From positions 4,154,001 to 4,218,000 of the forward strand of contig JAGUCH010000005.1 in assembly GCA_019096065.1 (NCBI GenBank): a DNA stretch of 64,000 nt. Direction: 5' to 3'. Source of the DNA: Paracyclopina nana. Its lineage: Eukaryota; Arthropoda; Copepoda; Cyclopoida; Cyclopettidae. Shown here piece after piece: positions 50,446-61,500 of this stretch. A program made the position numbers and the translations under genes. The notes under the pieces were generated by a model. The model ran no database searches and was not told where the DNA came from. It saw nothing but the letters and a program-made list of their open reading frames with translations. The number at the start of each line of letters is the position of its first letter. Within the stretch, counting starts at the first letter, position 1.

Positions 50446-53400
50446 TCATTCAGGGTCGTCATCAAAGTTGCCCTCAACTTTTTGCCGCAATTCCCTCGTT
50501 AGGAAGCTGAAAAAGGAGCGACTTTTGGGCGACGGACCAACCAGCATTGGCACCTGATTCATGTGGCTGATTTCGATCTGTAGGAGGTAGAAACAGCATT
50601 GAGAATTGGGCGCCTTTGAGGCAGAAAAAGTAGATATGGTTTACAATTCCTGGGGGCTGCTCCCAAGGCTCTCCATCGACCTGCATCGGAAATCTCTTTT
50701 TGACCTTCACAATGACGTGGCTACACTGGGCCAGCCTTTTTCCAGAGGACCGCAGGCCGGTGCGGACTTGGCCCATATGGAGGCAGTTTTCGAGGCCGAC
50801 AACCTCTATCAGCTTGTCTCCAATGTCTGTAAATCGAAATTTAATCGCTGTCAGATCAAATGAAAGGGGCTTTCTCCCTTCAGAATTGCTACGTGCCTTG
50901 CACTGCTGTGGAAAGGTCGAGGTCAGTGACGCTGCTGACGGAGGCTCCCTGCTCTCTGTCTGAATGCTGCTGCTTCATTTTGATCTTTTTCGACGAACTG
51001 CTTCGTCGTCGGCGAGCCTTGGAATCGCCCCACATGTTGGTTCCGCCATGGGTGGACGGAATATTGAGGAAAGTGATTCCCTGCAGAGCAGGCCCTTCAC
51101 TCAGATTCAGGGGAATTCCATCACACTGAAGTGGAGAAAAAGTACACATATACTAGTATATAATGGTGCATGCACCCGTGGAAAAGTAATTAACGCCCCA
51201 AATCGAGCTTTACTGCTGCAGTTGGCCAATACATGCAAGCATTAACAACAGCAGCACGAGATTTATCTCGGGCCTTAATTGCGTTATTTCGTATGCTCTG
51301 AAAAGTGTGCTATACACTCACAATCAGCTCAATTTCCTCGTGCAGATTTTTGCACGAGGACGAGAACGTCTCGGAAGTGGCGTACTCGAAGTACCACAGC
51401 TTGTTTTTCATGCGATTGTTGAACTTTTGGGGATTTTTCTCCCTCTCCTGGTGGAACTTTGAACAAATTGCAGCGTCCTGTGGAAAGCAGAAGTGGAAAA
51501 AGTGGCCATGTTTTATCGTTATAAGGACACTCACCACGCCTATAGAGAAGTAGTTGTTGATGATATTAAAGGGGATTTTCTCGGATACCCTGCGATCCAG
51601 GTGGCTTGAAATGTTCTCCTTGCTGCTGCTCGAGTCACAGTCAGCAGTCTTCTGATTGGTGATGGTGATGCTCCATCTGTCAAGCAAGGTCGTGCTCGAC
51701 CTTTCAATTTTCTGCATTTGGACCACACAGTAGAAATAGGTACTACATATACGATAAAAATTGGCGCATTATTCACTTACACTCAGGATCTTCCAGACGG
51801 ACTCCCCCTCGTATCCTCCACCCCAACGAAGGCACCGTGCCAAATCGTTGCCAGTGCCCAGAGGGATGACACCCACGCTCGGTTGGTGAACAAATGGGTT
51901 TTTGTCTGCAAAAGAAAAAATATATATACTCCCGTAGAAAGCAAGTTGAGAATCTCCTTGGCAAATGAGTAATGTTTCTTCTTTCGAGGCCCTGCCTTGA
52001 CAAATAGTCCCGACAACTTCTACTATATCTCATCGCAAGTGGCTTTCATCCCAAATGTATTTTATTTCCCCGCAAGACATGTCCATTTTGGCATCCTGTC
52101 ATCAAGTGTTTTTTTTGGTACACACCACAGCATGCGCCAGCAAATCTTCAGTTTCGTTATATGGTATGTATAGGGGGAACGGAAAGGGCCCTTGAGGCGG
52201 CTTACGGCTACAATAGCCTTTTAGGTTGGACCGAATGGATACTCGATAAGATGCACACACACAATACTAGAGCAATTCTGCTGACTATAAGCCAATAATT
52301 AACGTACCCAGAGCATCGAGGACCCAGCCCACGGTCCCATCGCCTCCGCAAACGATGATACGGACGTCGGGAACCTCTCGGAACATTTGCAGGCCCTGCA
52401 CAGGCCCGCCATTGGCAAGGTTGTACACCTGCCTGGGATTGAGCAGGTACTGGCATTTTCGCATGATTTTCGCGCCCTGCCTCCCACCGGACTTGGGATT
52501 GACGAAGACTAGCAAAGGGTGTGTTTTCTCCAAGGGCGTGATTTGGAAGCTGCTTGGACCCTGCAATTGAAAAAAAGGCCGCCTGCTTCTGACACCTAAT
52601 CAACAAAGTATATATCGCCTTACGCTGACAGCCTGGGCCTCCTCGCTGCTGCTCGAGTGCTTGGATCTGTGGCTGTGCTTCTCCTTGGACACGGAGTGCT
52701 GTCGGTCGAGCACAGTGGGGCAAATGGAGACTGGAGGGAGGATGTGCACCCGGTTGACCCCGAGGTTGCACTCGGGGCTCACGTGGCTCGCGCACCGATT
52801 GTGCAGGGTGATATGACACCAGCGGCAGTGGAGACCCGTGATCCCGTTGTAGCTCTTGATCTGCTTGCGGCACTTGGAGCACTTGCCTGCCGTGTTGCCC
52901 TCCACCCAATGGTGCAGCATCTTTTGGGCGGTCCGCGTGGACTTGACGTAGGTCGAGATGCACGAGGCCGGGGCTCGCTGAACGCATCGCTCATGAACCG
53001 TGTATTTGCACACTGGAAGAAATCGAATCAAGCGATTAATTAGCGCTTATTCCATTAAGCTAAATAGACGTGAGGCCGATGATGATCTATTTCCAATCCC
53101 CAGATAAGCGGTGGCCATGGATAACATTGATTGCGAGTGAATAGGGATTATGGCTTACGAGTGCAGCTGAGGCCTTTTCGACCCATTCCGGCGAGCATGT
53201 TGAGGCAGAGGTTACAATAGGCCGGCTTATTGAAGTGCTTCAGCCTCCACAAATGGGTACCGTCGTCGCGTACATTCTGCATGGAGAAATGAGAGAGTTA
53301 AAGCAATAGCTGTGCACTCGCCTCGCAGGATGAACACTTTTTATCAACTACATATAGATTTCAGCTAAAAAAGCTCCCTCGCGTCCTTGACAGACTTTTA

Positions 53401-56400
53401 AATGTGATATACTACTACTTTTTTGTATAGGGTAATTTGCTGTGAAAAGCTGTTTTCGTGAACTCCGGACGCAAGGTGATTTTTTCCTGTTGAGAGATGC
53501 CCCCAAGGACTCTATTAGCCAAAAATATAGTCGAAGTCGGTCTAAAAATAGCTCGAAAATTGGGTACTTTCTCGCTATCTTTTGCAAGCTTGGGAAAAGG
53601 GGAAAAGTCAAAAGGCAGAAGCAATGCTATTTGCAACAGGCAAGAAAGTTGTTGAAGCTTTGAATTATGCAAAGGAAAAACAGCACGCAGTTTCTCACCC
53701 ACTAGCTATCATAGTAGGCTTGATATACGACGACGCAAATTGTGTCTGATACACCGAGACCTTTAGAGGAAGGAATTTTTCATCGGCTTTGCACAGCAGC
53801 TATTACGAGCTCGGTGCCGTTAAAAAGCATTGTTGAATGCTACAACAATAAAAGAAGAGCACCATGTACAACATATAAAGCGCCTAATGAATTTGTATTT
53901 CTACGACTCCTTGGCGAACATGTGAAGAGGGTTGTCAAAGCTGTTTTCGTTCATGGCCTTCGCAAGCGAGGAAAAAGGGAATTTTTTGCCGCTTCCTTAC
54001 CCCTACAAAGCTCTCGTGTGTGTCTGCATTGCATTGACGGCGAATCCCGAAAGAGCAAATCAAATTGTGCTGATCAGCAGCATTCGGCTGGTGCTTTATG
54101 CTATGCCTGCCACTTCCCATAAAGTTAAAGGCGAAAAACCAGTCTCCTTGAGCTTTCTCTCGTCGAGATTGCACAAAAAGATAATAGCATCCATCATCAA
54201 GCCTGCACTACACTTTGAAGCTAATTGTGGCCACCAATGTAGCAATGCTTTTCATCGTCTCCCCTTTTAAGCGAGCTGTTTATGCAGACTCTTCATGCAA
54301 GTATATTGTATACAGTCTGCCCTGATGACTTTTTAAAAACAGTTTAAGGACTTCAGCATCATATCTACGGGACATCCTGTATATGCGTGATGCAGCTCTT
54401 AAAAAGTAATGAAGCTTACCGTATCCAGGCCTAAGAGGACTAAGAGGGGAATGGTGGTCATACCGCCTCGTTTCCACTCCTCGAGCGATACGGTGCCGTC
54501 GGAGTCGTAGTCGATCTCGACCATCATCTCCTGGAGGATCTGGGAGTTTGCATGATATGCGGTTATAGCGCACGGCTCAATATTAATGTAATTTCGTGAG
54601 ATCTATTACCGGCCTAAGCTCCTTGGTCTCCCAGCCGATGTACTCGGCAACGGTCATCATTTGATCTATGATGGAGTCCATCTCCTGGAGGAGGGAAAAG
54701 AGAAGAAAAAGAGTGCCATCATTCCGCTACTAGCTGCTGATACGGCGAATGCTTACGTAGCTATCCAGATATCCGTTGCCGTCGGTGTCGTAGAGGCGGA
54801 ACATGACTGCAAGGATTGGTGGTAGAAGAACTTCTTCATGAAGAAGATATGCGTTATGTGTCGACAATTACTTACATTCCAGCTTGTCCTCGGGTCTTCC
54901 TCCCTCGAGGAGGCTGAGATAGCAGATAATATCCTTGAGGGCCACTTTTACAGAATTAATATCACAAAAGGTAGGCGTAGCCAATGAGGCTGCTGTTGGC
55001 ATCGTCGTAGAGTTGTTCGCTGCAGTCGCGGCCGCTGCGGCTATTTTCTTGGCGAGGTGATGCTGGAGCTTGGCGGCCTCGGCTGCAAAATTAAGGCAGG
55101 CCAAAACGGACCTAAACGTCAAGCACGCGTCAGCCAAGGCTCTCTGTGTACATGTTACCTTCAGACACTTTTCCGTTGGAGAGCAGGGTTGACTGATTAG
55201 ATTTCTTGGAGGACGTCCGCGAGCATGTTCGCGACGAGGATTGGGTGACAGCTTGAGGGCCACTGCCAGCCTCCTTGAGCTGGACAGCGAGGCTGGGGTG
55301 AGCCGCCGTGCCCCAGCTGCTGGTGCGCGACCTCGAGCAGTCTCCCGAGGCCTCGGTGCTCGACTTCTGGCCCAACTGCTGAAGCTTCTCCGTGATGCCC
55401 TGTAGCTTTTCCGATAGGCCGTGATGGATCGAGGACGGCAGCGAGCTGAAGCCGCCCAAAGCCCCCGAGTGGCTGCAGTCGGACGAGCCCCCGCCGTGCT
55501 TGTCGGCGGCGGCCTTTGGAGTCACGGGGGCCATGGCGGCCTTCGAGGTAATATCGGCCATCTCCTGGAAGAAAAAGGCCTTATCTTAATAGGTCGTTCG
55601 CTTGGCCTCCTTTCGCTGCTGCCCATTGATACCTTGAGTGTTTTACCGTCGACGTTTGTCGCTTGTGGCACTCTGACAAAACTAAGGAAGAGGTGCTTGC
55701 AAAGGTCCTCGGGCGTGGCCACCTCCAAGAAGATGTCCATGAAGATCTTAAAGCCGGCGAAGTCGATTTCCTGCGAGAAGAAGAAAGAAGTGTGTAATTG
55801 TGCTTTCATCCGCATATAACGCACTATATACTCACCCCATCAGTGTTGTAGTCACTGAGGCGGCCTCCTTCCTTGAACTCTTCAAGGACATCGCTCATGC
55901 TCTTGTTCGAGTCTATCGAAGAAGAAAAGTTCGCCCATTAGATCTCTCATCATAATCTACTTGCTTAAAGCACATTTGCTCCATCCCCTGCATAAAGCTC
56001 GCGCTAGAATAATATTTACGCCATCACCAACTTTAAAATCATCATCTCCCGGAGAATTTGTCGTGAAATTCGAAGTTATGACACGACAATTGCTACCAAC
56101 AACCATGAAGAAGACATTAAAAACTTTCCTCTTCCTTTGACGTCGGAGAAGAGGCAGCAGCTAGCTAGCTGCAGTGTATAGCAGAGAGGGAAAGGAATTA
56201 TCAAAGAGCTACTTTTAGGATTTTACGCCAGCGAGCATGTTGCTTCCAAAGCTTTTAGGAGGAACTGCTAAGTAAAAGCTTAAAAGAGTGAAAGAAATCG
56301 ATCGACAGAAAAACTTACTCGCTAGGTCCTTGAACTTGAAGAAGCAATTTCAACTGAGAAAATCGGGCTTCCGGCAACAACTCGAGAATGAGATAAACAA

Positions 56401-57641
56401 TGGCGCAAAATGTGACCCACTAAAACTCCCCCGCAACCTAGCATAAATACACTTGCATTTCCCCTAGCTCAGAGAGCACAGCGCGGGGAACGTTTAACGC
56501 CTTCCAAGCAATTATCGTAAAACTTTAGGGAGCATAATCTTTGCTTCTGCATGCTTGGGTGATAATGAGAGCACCATCAGTATAAGCATGCATTATTATT
56601 TGGCGACAGCCAGCCCTCTCTAGCGATCGACATGGATGTGTCTTGTTAGGTATCCACTATGCATGCATTATTTACCAACCACCATGTCAAGGAATACCTT
56701 AAGAGAATTGATTCTCGTTTTCTTCTACCGACCTCTCATTCGACGTCGTTGACGCGTATTCGTAAGTAAGCCCTAATACGTACATCAAAGCAGCTAACTT
56801 TTCTTGATGAGCCTAAGCTTCTGTAGTACTACATAGCCCTACCATTAATGAAACGAAGTTATTACTCAACTCGCTGCTTCTTCTGCGCTGGAAATGGCCA
56901 AGTATGTGAAACTTTATCCGCCTTTTTACTCAATCTAAGGGAGCTGGTGCACTACAGTGGAATATAGCATCAGAAGCAGGAGCTTTTTCCCCGAGCCGAG
57001 CAAAAGCATGACGTCACGGAGGCCTGGCGACGACGTCACGAATTTCAAGTGGAGCAGAAGTATCGTTAAACGAACAAATTGATACAGTCGCGTCATATAT
57101 GTACGTCGTATTTATGTATGTATGGCGCGCGTCCATCGATGCAAGTTTCTTCTCGCGCAGAAAAGGGCAAAACAGCTCATCCTCGACTCTTGAGAAGTTG
57201 AAGAGCTTTTGTGTGTGTGTGTATACTTTACTTTTTTCATTATTTCGTTCAGAGCTCGCTTTCTCTATGCTATAACAGTCGAAGTAGTAGTAGTAGCTCA
57301 ACTTCCCCCCGAGATTACTCTCTCTCTCTGGCTCGCTCCTCTCACTCCCTTCCACAGCCTCTCCCTCACTCAGCAGCGTCTTAGCATACTGAATAATGTC
57401 TCTTGTCAATTGGCTAATCTGGATCTCAATTTCTGCCGCCATCTAAGACACGGTACGTCGACGTGAAGGATGATTGACGTGGCGACATAAAGTACTCACA
57501 TGCAGCAAAGTCCTGAAGCTGCTGGAACTCTGCAGGCGACAGTTTCTCCCAGGTGAGGCCCGAGGTCGTTGCGGAGGCCGCAGCCGCCGAGGACGAGGCC
57601 TCTGTGGAGGCCGCGGAGGCCTCAGCCCCGCCTGTCATCAT
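50446..57641 (-). CDS. Dgk: Type I diacylglycerol kinase (alpha/beta/gamma class)
   Basis: Seventeen exons, 991 residues: 57641-57500, 55912-55836, 55770-55633, 55564-55159, 55082-54876, 54806-54757, 54684-54610, 54539-54420, 53276-53159, 53012-52624, 52560-52308, 51905-51781, 51711-51535, 51477-51322, 51125-50897, 50826-50645 and 50577-50446. It phosphorylates diacylglycerol to phosphatidic acid. Domains in order are an N-terminal RVH domain ([15 protein letters not shown] to CKHLFLSF), a Ser/Ala-rich insert, two EF hands ([24 protein letters not shown]) and two C1 zinc fingers (HLWRLKHF...CNLC...[12 protein letters not shown] and HHWVEGN...CHITLHNRC). The catalytic domain has [25 protein letters not shown] and [20 protein letters not shown]. 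The accessory domain has [37 protein letters not shown] and [11 protein letters not shown]. It ends with [14 protein letters not shown]. Calcium through the EF hands should relieve RVH inhibition (family knowledge). Intron 15 appears to be GC-AG. Confidence 0.93.
55913..57499 (-). other. First intron of the diacylglycerol kinase gene
   Basis: 1587 nt between exons 1 and 2, splitting the RVH domain after DFAA. It contains a short GT microsatellite near 57208-57222 and a CT run near 57319-57332. No coding segment was seen. Confidence 0.75.
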
Positions 57642-58500
57642 GGGGGTGCGTTCACTACTGGCTGAATTCAGCCCAACATGCTAAGCGTGCGAAGCATGGC
57701 CGCGTAGGCCTTTGCCTTGTTCATGTTGCCGTCGAGGCTCCTCGCCGTCAACTGAGCTCTGTATACGTAGATAGTGCGATGATGCTTCTACACTGGCGCG
57801 CGTTTCTGCGGTCTCCGTTGTAACTGCTGGTGTGAGGCTTTGAAGTCGTCGACGTCGTCGGGTAGATCGCAGTTGGGATATGCCGGTCTCGCTGTGAAAT
57901 TCCGCCGGGAGGCCTCCATTGCTTGTTATTCGGAGGCCGTGCTAGCACAACATTTGGAAGCTATACAGCCAGTGAGGGAATTAAGAGAGGCCATTGAGAT
58001 GCGATGCTTTGGCCTTTCTGAGTTGACGCCGAGGCCGCGTCGCCGCCGTAGTCGTCGTCGTGGAGAGCTGTGTGAGGAGCAGCCTCGCTGCGATGACGAC
58101 GAGGCTCCAACTCGCGCAGCAGCAGCAGCAGTAGGCAGAAAGGCGCGTTTTTCACTCACTCAATCGTGGCTTTATTCGAGCGAAGCGGACTCGCCTCCTG
58201 CTACAAGCATAATCTTCGGACGGAGGCCTATAATTAACTACGCTCAATATTTGCAAAATTAGCGAGCCATTTTCAGCGCCCGTTACTAAATTGCTCGACC
58301 ATCTCAAGGCCTCGATCGATGGACGCCTATCCGATACGCGGCGATACTACGAGCGCACGAGCACAGACGGTGCTGCTTTTGGCTTAGAGGCTGCAGAGGC
58401 CAAGCTTTGGCGGCCTCACGACAACGATAACGACGATGATCGCGTCCTCCGCTGATGCTGAGCGAGCTAAGGAGGCTGCGAGCAAGCAGCCAGCAGTCAC
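57500..58500. promoter_or_regulatory. GC-rich DGK first exon and upstream promoter-like region
   Basis: This stretch is GC-rich with many CG dinucleotides and a striking density of GAGGCC/GGCCTC hexamers in both the coding first exon and the untranslated sequence above it. That suits a promoter region. No TATA box was identified. A GGCTGAATTCAGCC palindrome sits just above the start codon (57660-57673). Confidence 0.4.
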
Positions 58501-61500
58501 AAAATAATCAATGTGTGTAAACACGTAGAGTAAGTAAAGTGTAGTAGCATGGCGCAGTGATGTGGGTAGCAGCAAACATCCCATTAATTTTGGCGATGAT
58601 TTCCTGCTGCTGCTGCAGCAGCAGCCTCGTCATTCATATCTGCTTCGCTCGCGCATATATAGCTTTGACAATATTTATGAGCTACCTCACTACTCCCCTT
58701 CCTAGTAAAAAACCCGCCACCATATTGTCGACGATTTCATAAAAACTGGCTCCCATAGAAATGGTGGATCGGTGGTGGTAGTGGCCATTGCCATTCTGGT
58801 TGACTGCCCAATTTCTCTTTGTCAAACTAGATTACTTCCAAACTTCTTAAGTGGCCATGACACACGGCGTGGAGCAAAAAAGGTCATACCGCATTATGCA
58901 GCATTCTATATATGTAGGGTGAAATTTATCCCAAATCTTCGAAATCGTGACAATCATCATGCAGATAGAGTAAATAGGAATGTTTTCTCCCCCCCTCCTC
59001 CTCCTTCTTTGAAATGTGGCGATGTCATGGTGAGAGCGAACTGAGCAATTTGTCGTTGTCGGCCTTATCATGCAATTTTCCTCTCGCGAGCATTAAATTC
59101 CTCGAGGAGGAGCGAGCGTACGAACGTACGAGCGCGTATAAAATTCGATTTTGAGAGGATACTCAATTTTACGGCAGATCGGTTTACGGCACTCTGAATG
59201 GAGCTGGCATATGTACAGCCTGACTCGGAGAATCGCCAACATTGCGGTGGCGATGATTTGCAACGGCTTACTTCCCGATACTCTGAATCAGGCTGTACAT
59301 AAAAGTCTATTTACTGCCACTACTAAGCATAAACAGGAACGCCCGCCATGCACCTCGCAATGAGCTGAAATAATGCTGTCATAAGGCTCGCTACATTACA
59401 GCACCAATTGGCAAATTGTCAATGCGAGGCACGCCCTTAGGCACATTACCTTTTTGGACGCGAGGACTGCTCGAAATGAAACATCAAGAACAGATGGCTC
59501 GATCGTCGTAATAAGCAGCAGCAGGAAGGAGGTGAAAAAACATCATCAAATGCGAAACAGGAATCTCTTTCCAGGCCATGCAGGCCTTGTCAAGACCACT
59601 CTGCGTGCATCAAGAAAAAGTTGGATGTTTCCAAAGATGCCACCGAATGAGGGTTCATTAAGGGCTACTGATCATTTTGCGGGGCTTTTTGTCCACTCAT
59701 TCCCCAGTGTATCGCGCAGAGCGTATTCAACTTTACAGCATGCATGCTACATAAGCCCAGCTAGGCTAACAATAGGCTAACTGTATGGAATCCGCCACCA
59801 CCACAGGGATGATCATGCAGCAATGTCATGCAAATCATCCTCTTCAATGGCCTAACCTTCTTGACCTCCTCCTATAGTATATACGTAGTATAGATGCGTT
59901 CAGCGCGCCGCTCGGCCTGCAAAGGACGCAAAATCAAATTAGCCTACGTGCCCTGCAGACGAAATTGATGAAAACTTAATCCCTCCTCATCATCATTGAT
60001 TGAGCAATTATTGGTATGTACCACCATCGCCGCCGCCGCCTCAGCTGCTTCTTTCGGAGCTCAAACGAGAGAAACTGCAGCCTGAGTCACGTAAGGGAAA
60101 ATGACACGACCATTTTTTGAACTCACTTCTCGGCACAAGAAGTTCTTTATCGCAGTAGGCAATGCACCGCAGCCGCCTAGATGACACACACTTGAAAAAC
60201 TGAGTGGTCTTCGTGCTCTAAAAGACTATCAGCAACTCTGCTAAGCTACACATACTCCATTTTACGCTTTAATCTCTCCGAGTTTTTTCTGCCTCCACAG
60301 AGCCTAAATTATCTAATGGGTTGCTCCTTTGTTCGCAGTTCGGTGCTAGTGTGCCAAGCAGTTTCGAAATCAGCATTCTGAAGTTCACAGAGCCTACAGC
60401 ATTCTAGTAGCAAGCTAGCTATACGCCCTGAATAGCAATGTGGACCTAAGTATTGAATTGAAAGTGGAATCCGAAATTGCGTGTATCGAGACTCTTGATA
60501 TTGTCAACTTGCACTTTCGGCCACACTAAATTTGACTGCGTGCAATTATGGCCGACCAAGCAGATTTGCACGGCCAACTTGGCCGATATCTTGACATTTT
60601 ACTATGCAACTTTACCGCCCGTTTTAGAGCGACTTAAGCCAAGAAAGAATTGCTACTCGACCGCGAATTAAGTTTCATAACTACCTCATAACTCGCTTAA
60701 CCGGCCAGGAATCAAACGCTTTTATGATGCAATTTAAGTAAAGGTTGCGTGCCCCTTAAAATGTAACTTCCGAGCTTATTTTGCGCAAAAGATTTCACTT
60801 CTTTAAAGCCTCTGGTTCAACAGCATGGCTATGTTTTCCCAAATGCCAGATAATTTATCTAGGTCTTTAAGACCATTAGATGCATGTCTAGCTAATTTAT
60901 GGAGGTCGATGGAGCAATAAAATATGATTGTTCTGTTGGCTCTTGCCAAGTAAATAAACGTGTGATCATGAGCCTAAATTTTTCTATTTGGCTCAAAAGG
61001 AGCAGCGGAACAACAACACCCGATCCTCATTAAGATATTCAAAGTGGCAGGCATTGTTTCACATTTGCATTGCTTTGTTGTGTGAATTATTCTTAAGTAC
61101 TGAACAATTTTGGAATGTGAATGAAACAAATTTTTTGCTCATTTGCGCTCACCACGCGCGTGATAACTTACAATAGTAGAAGTGATGGTAGTAGTAGTAT
61201 GGTAGCAGTGCGGAAATATTTGACGCCCCGCAGAAAAAAAACTTGATTTAAGTGACAAATGGCCGCGATCGCATATGGAGAATGTCAAGTATGCGTGCGC
61301 GGCAGCGTGTTTCATCATCATGATGGTTGCTATAAAGCTAAAAAATTGAAAAGAAACATGCCTTCACACTTCCCAAACGGCTGTAGAAGAAATTGGCCTG
61401 ATTGATTGCAATGTCAGACATGGCCCATGGATCGCAAAAACCATCAATCTAAGCAACTTATCTGCCACCAATATCCAGGCCTCTTTTCTTGTGTATATGT

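Noticed and set aside
57840..58262. 140-codon plus-strand frame above the DGK start
   Set aside because: Arg/Ala-rich translation typical of GC-rich promoter DNA; no domain.
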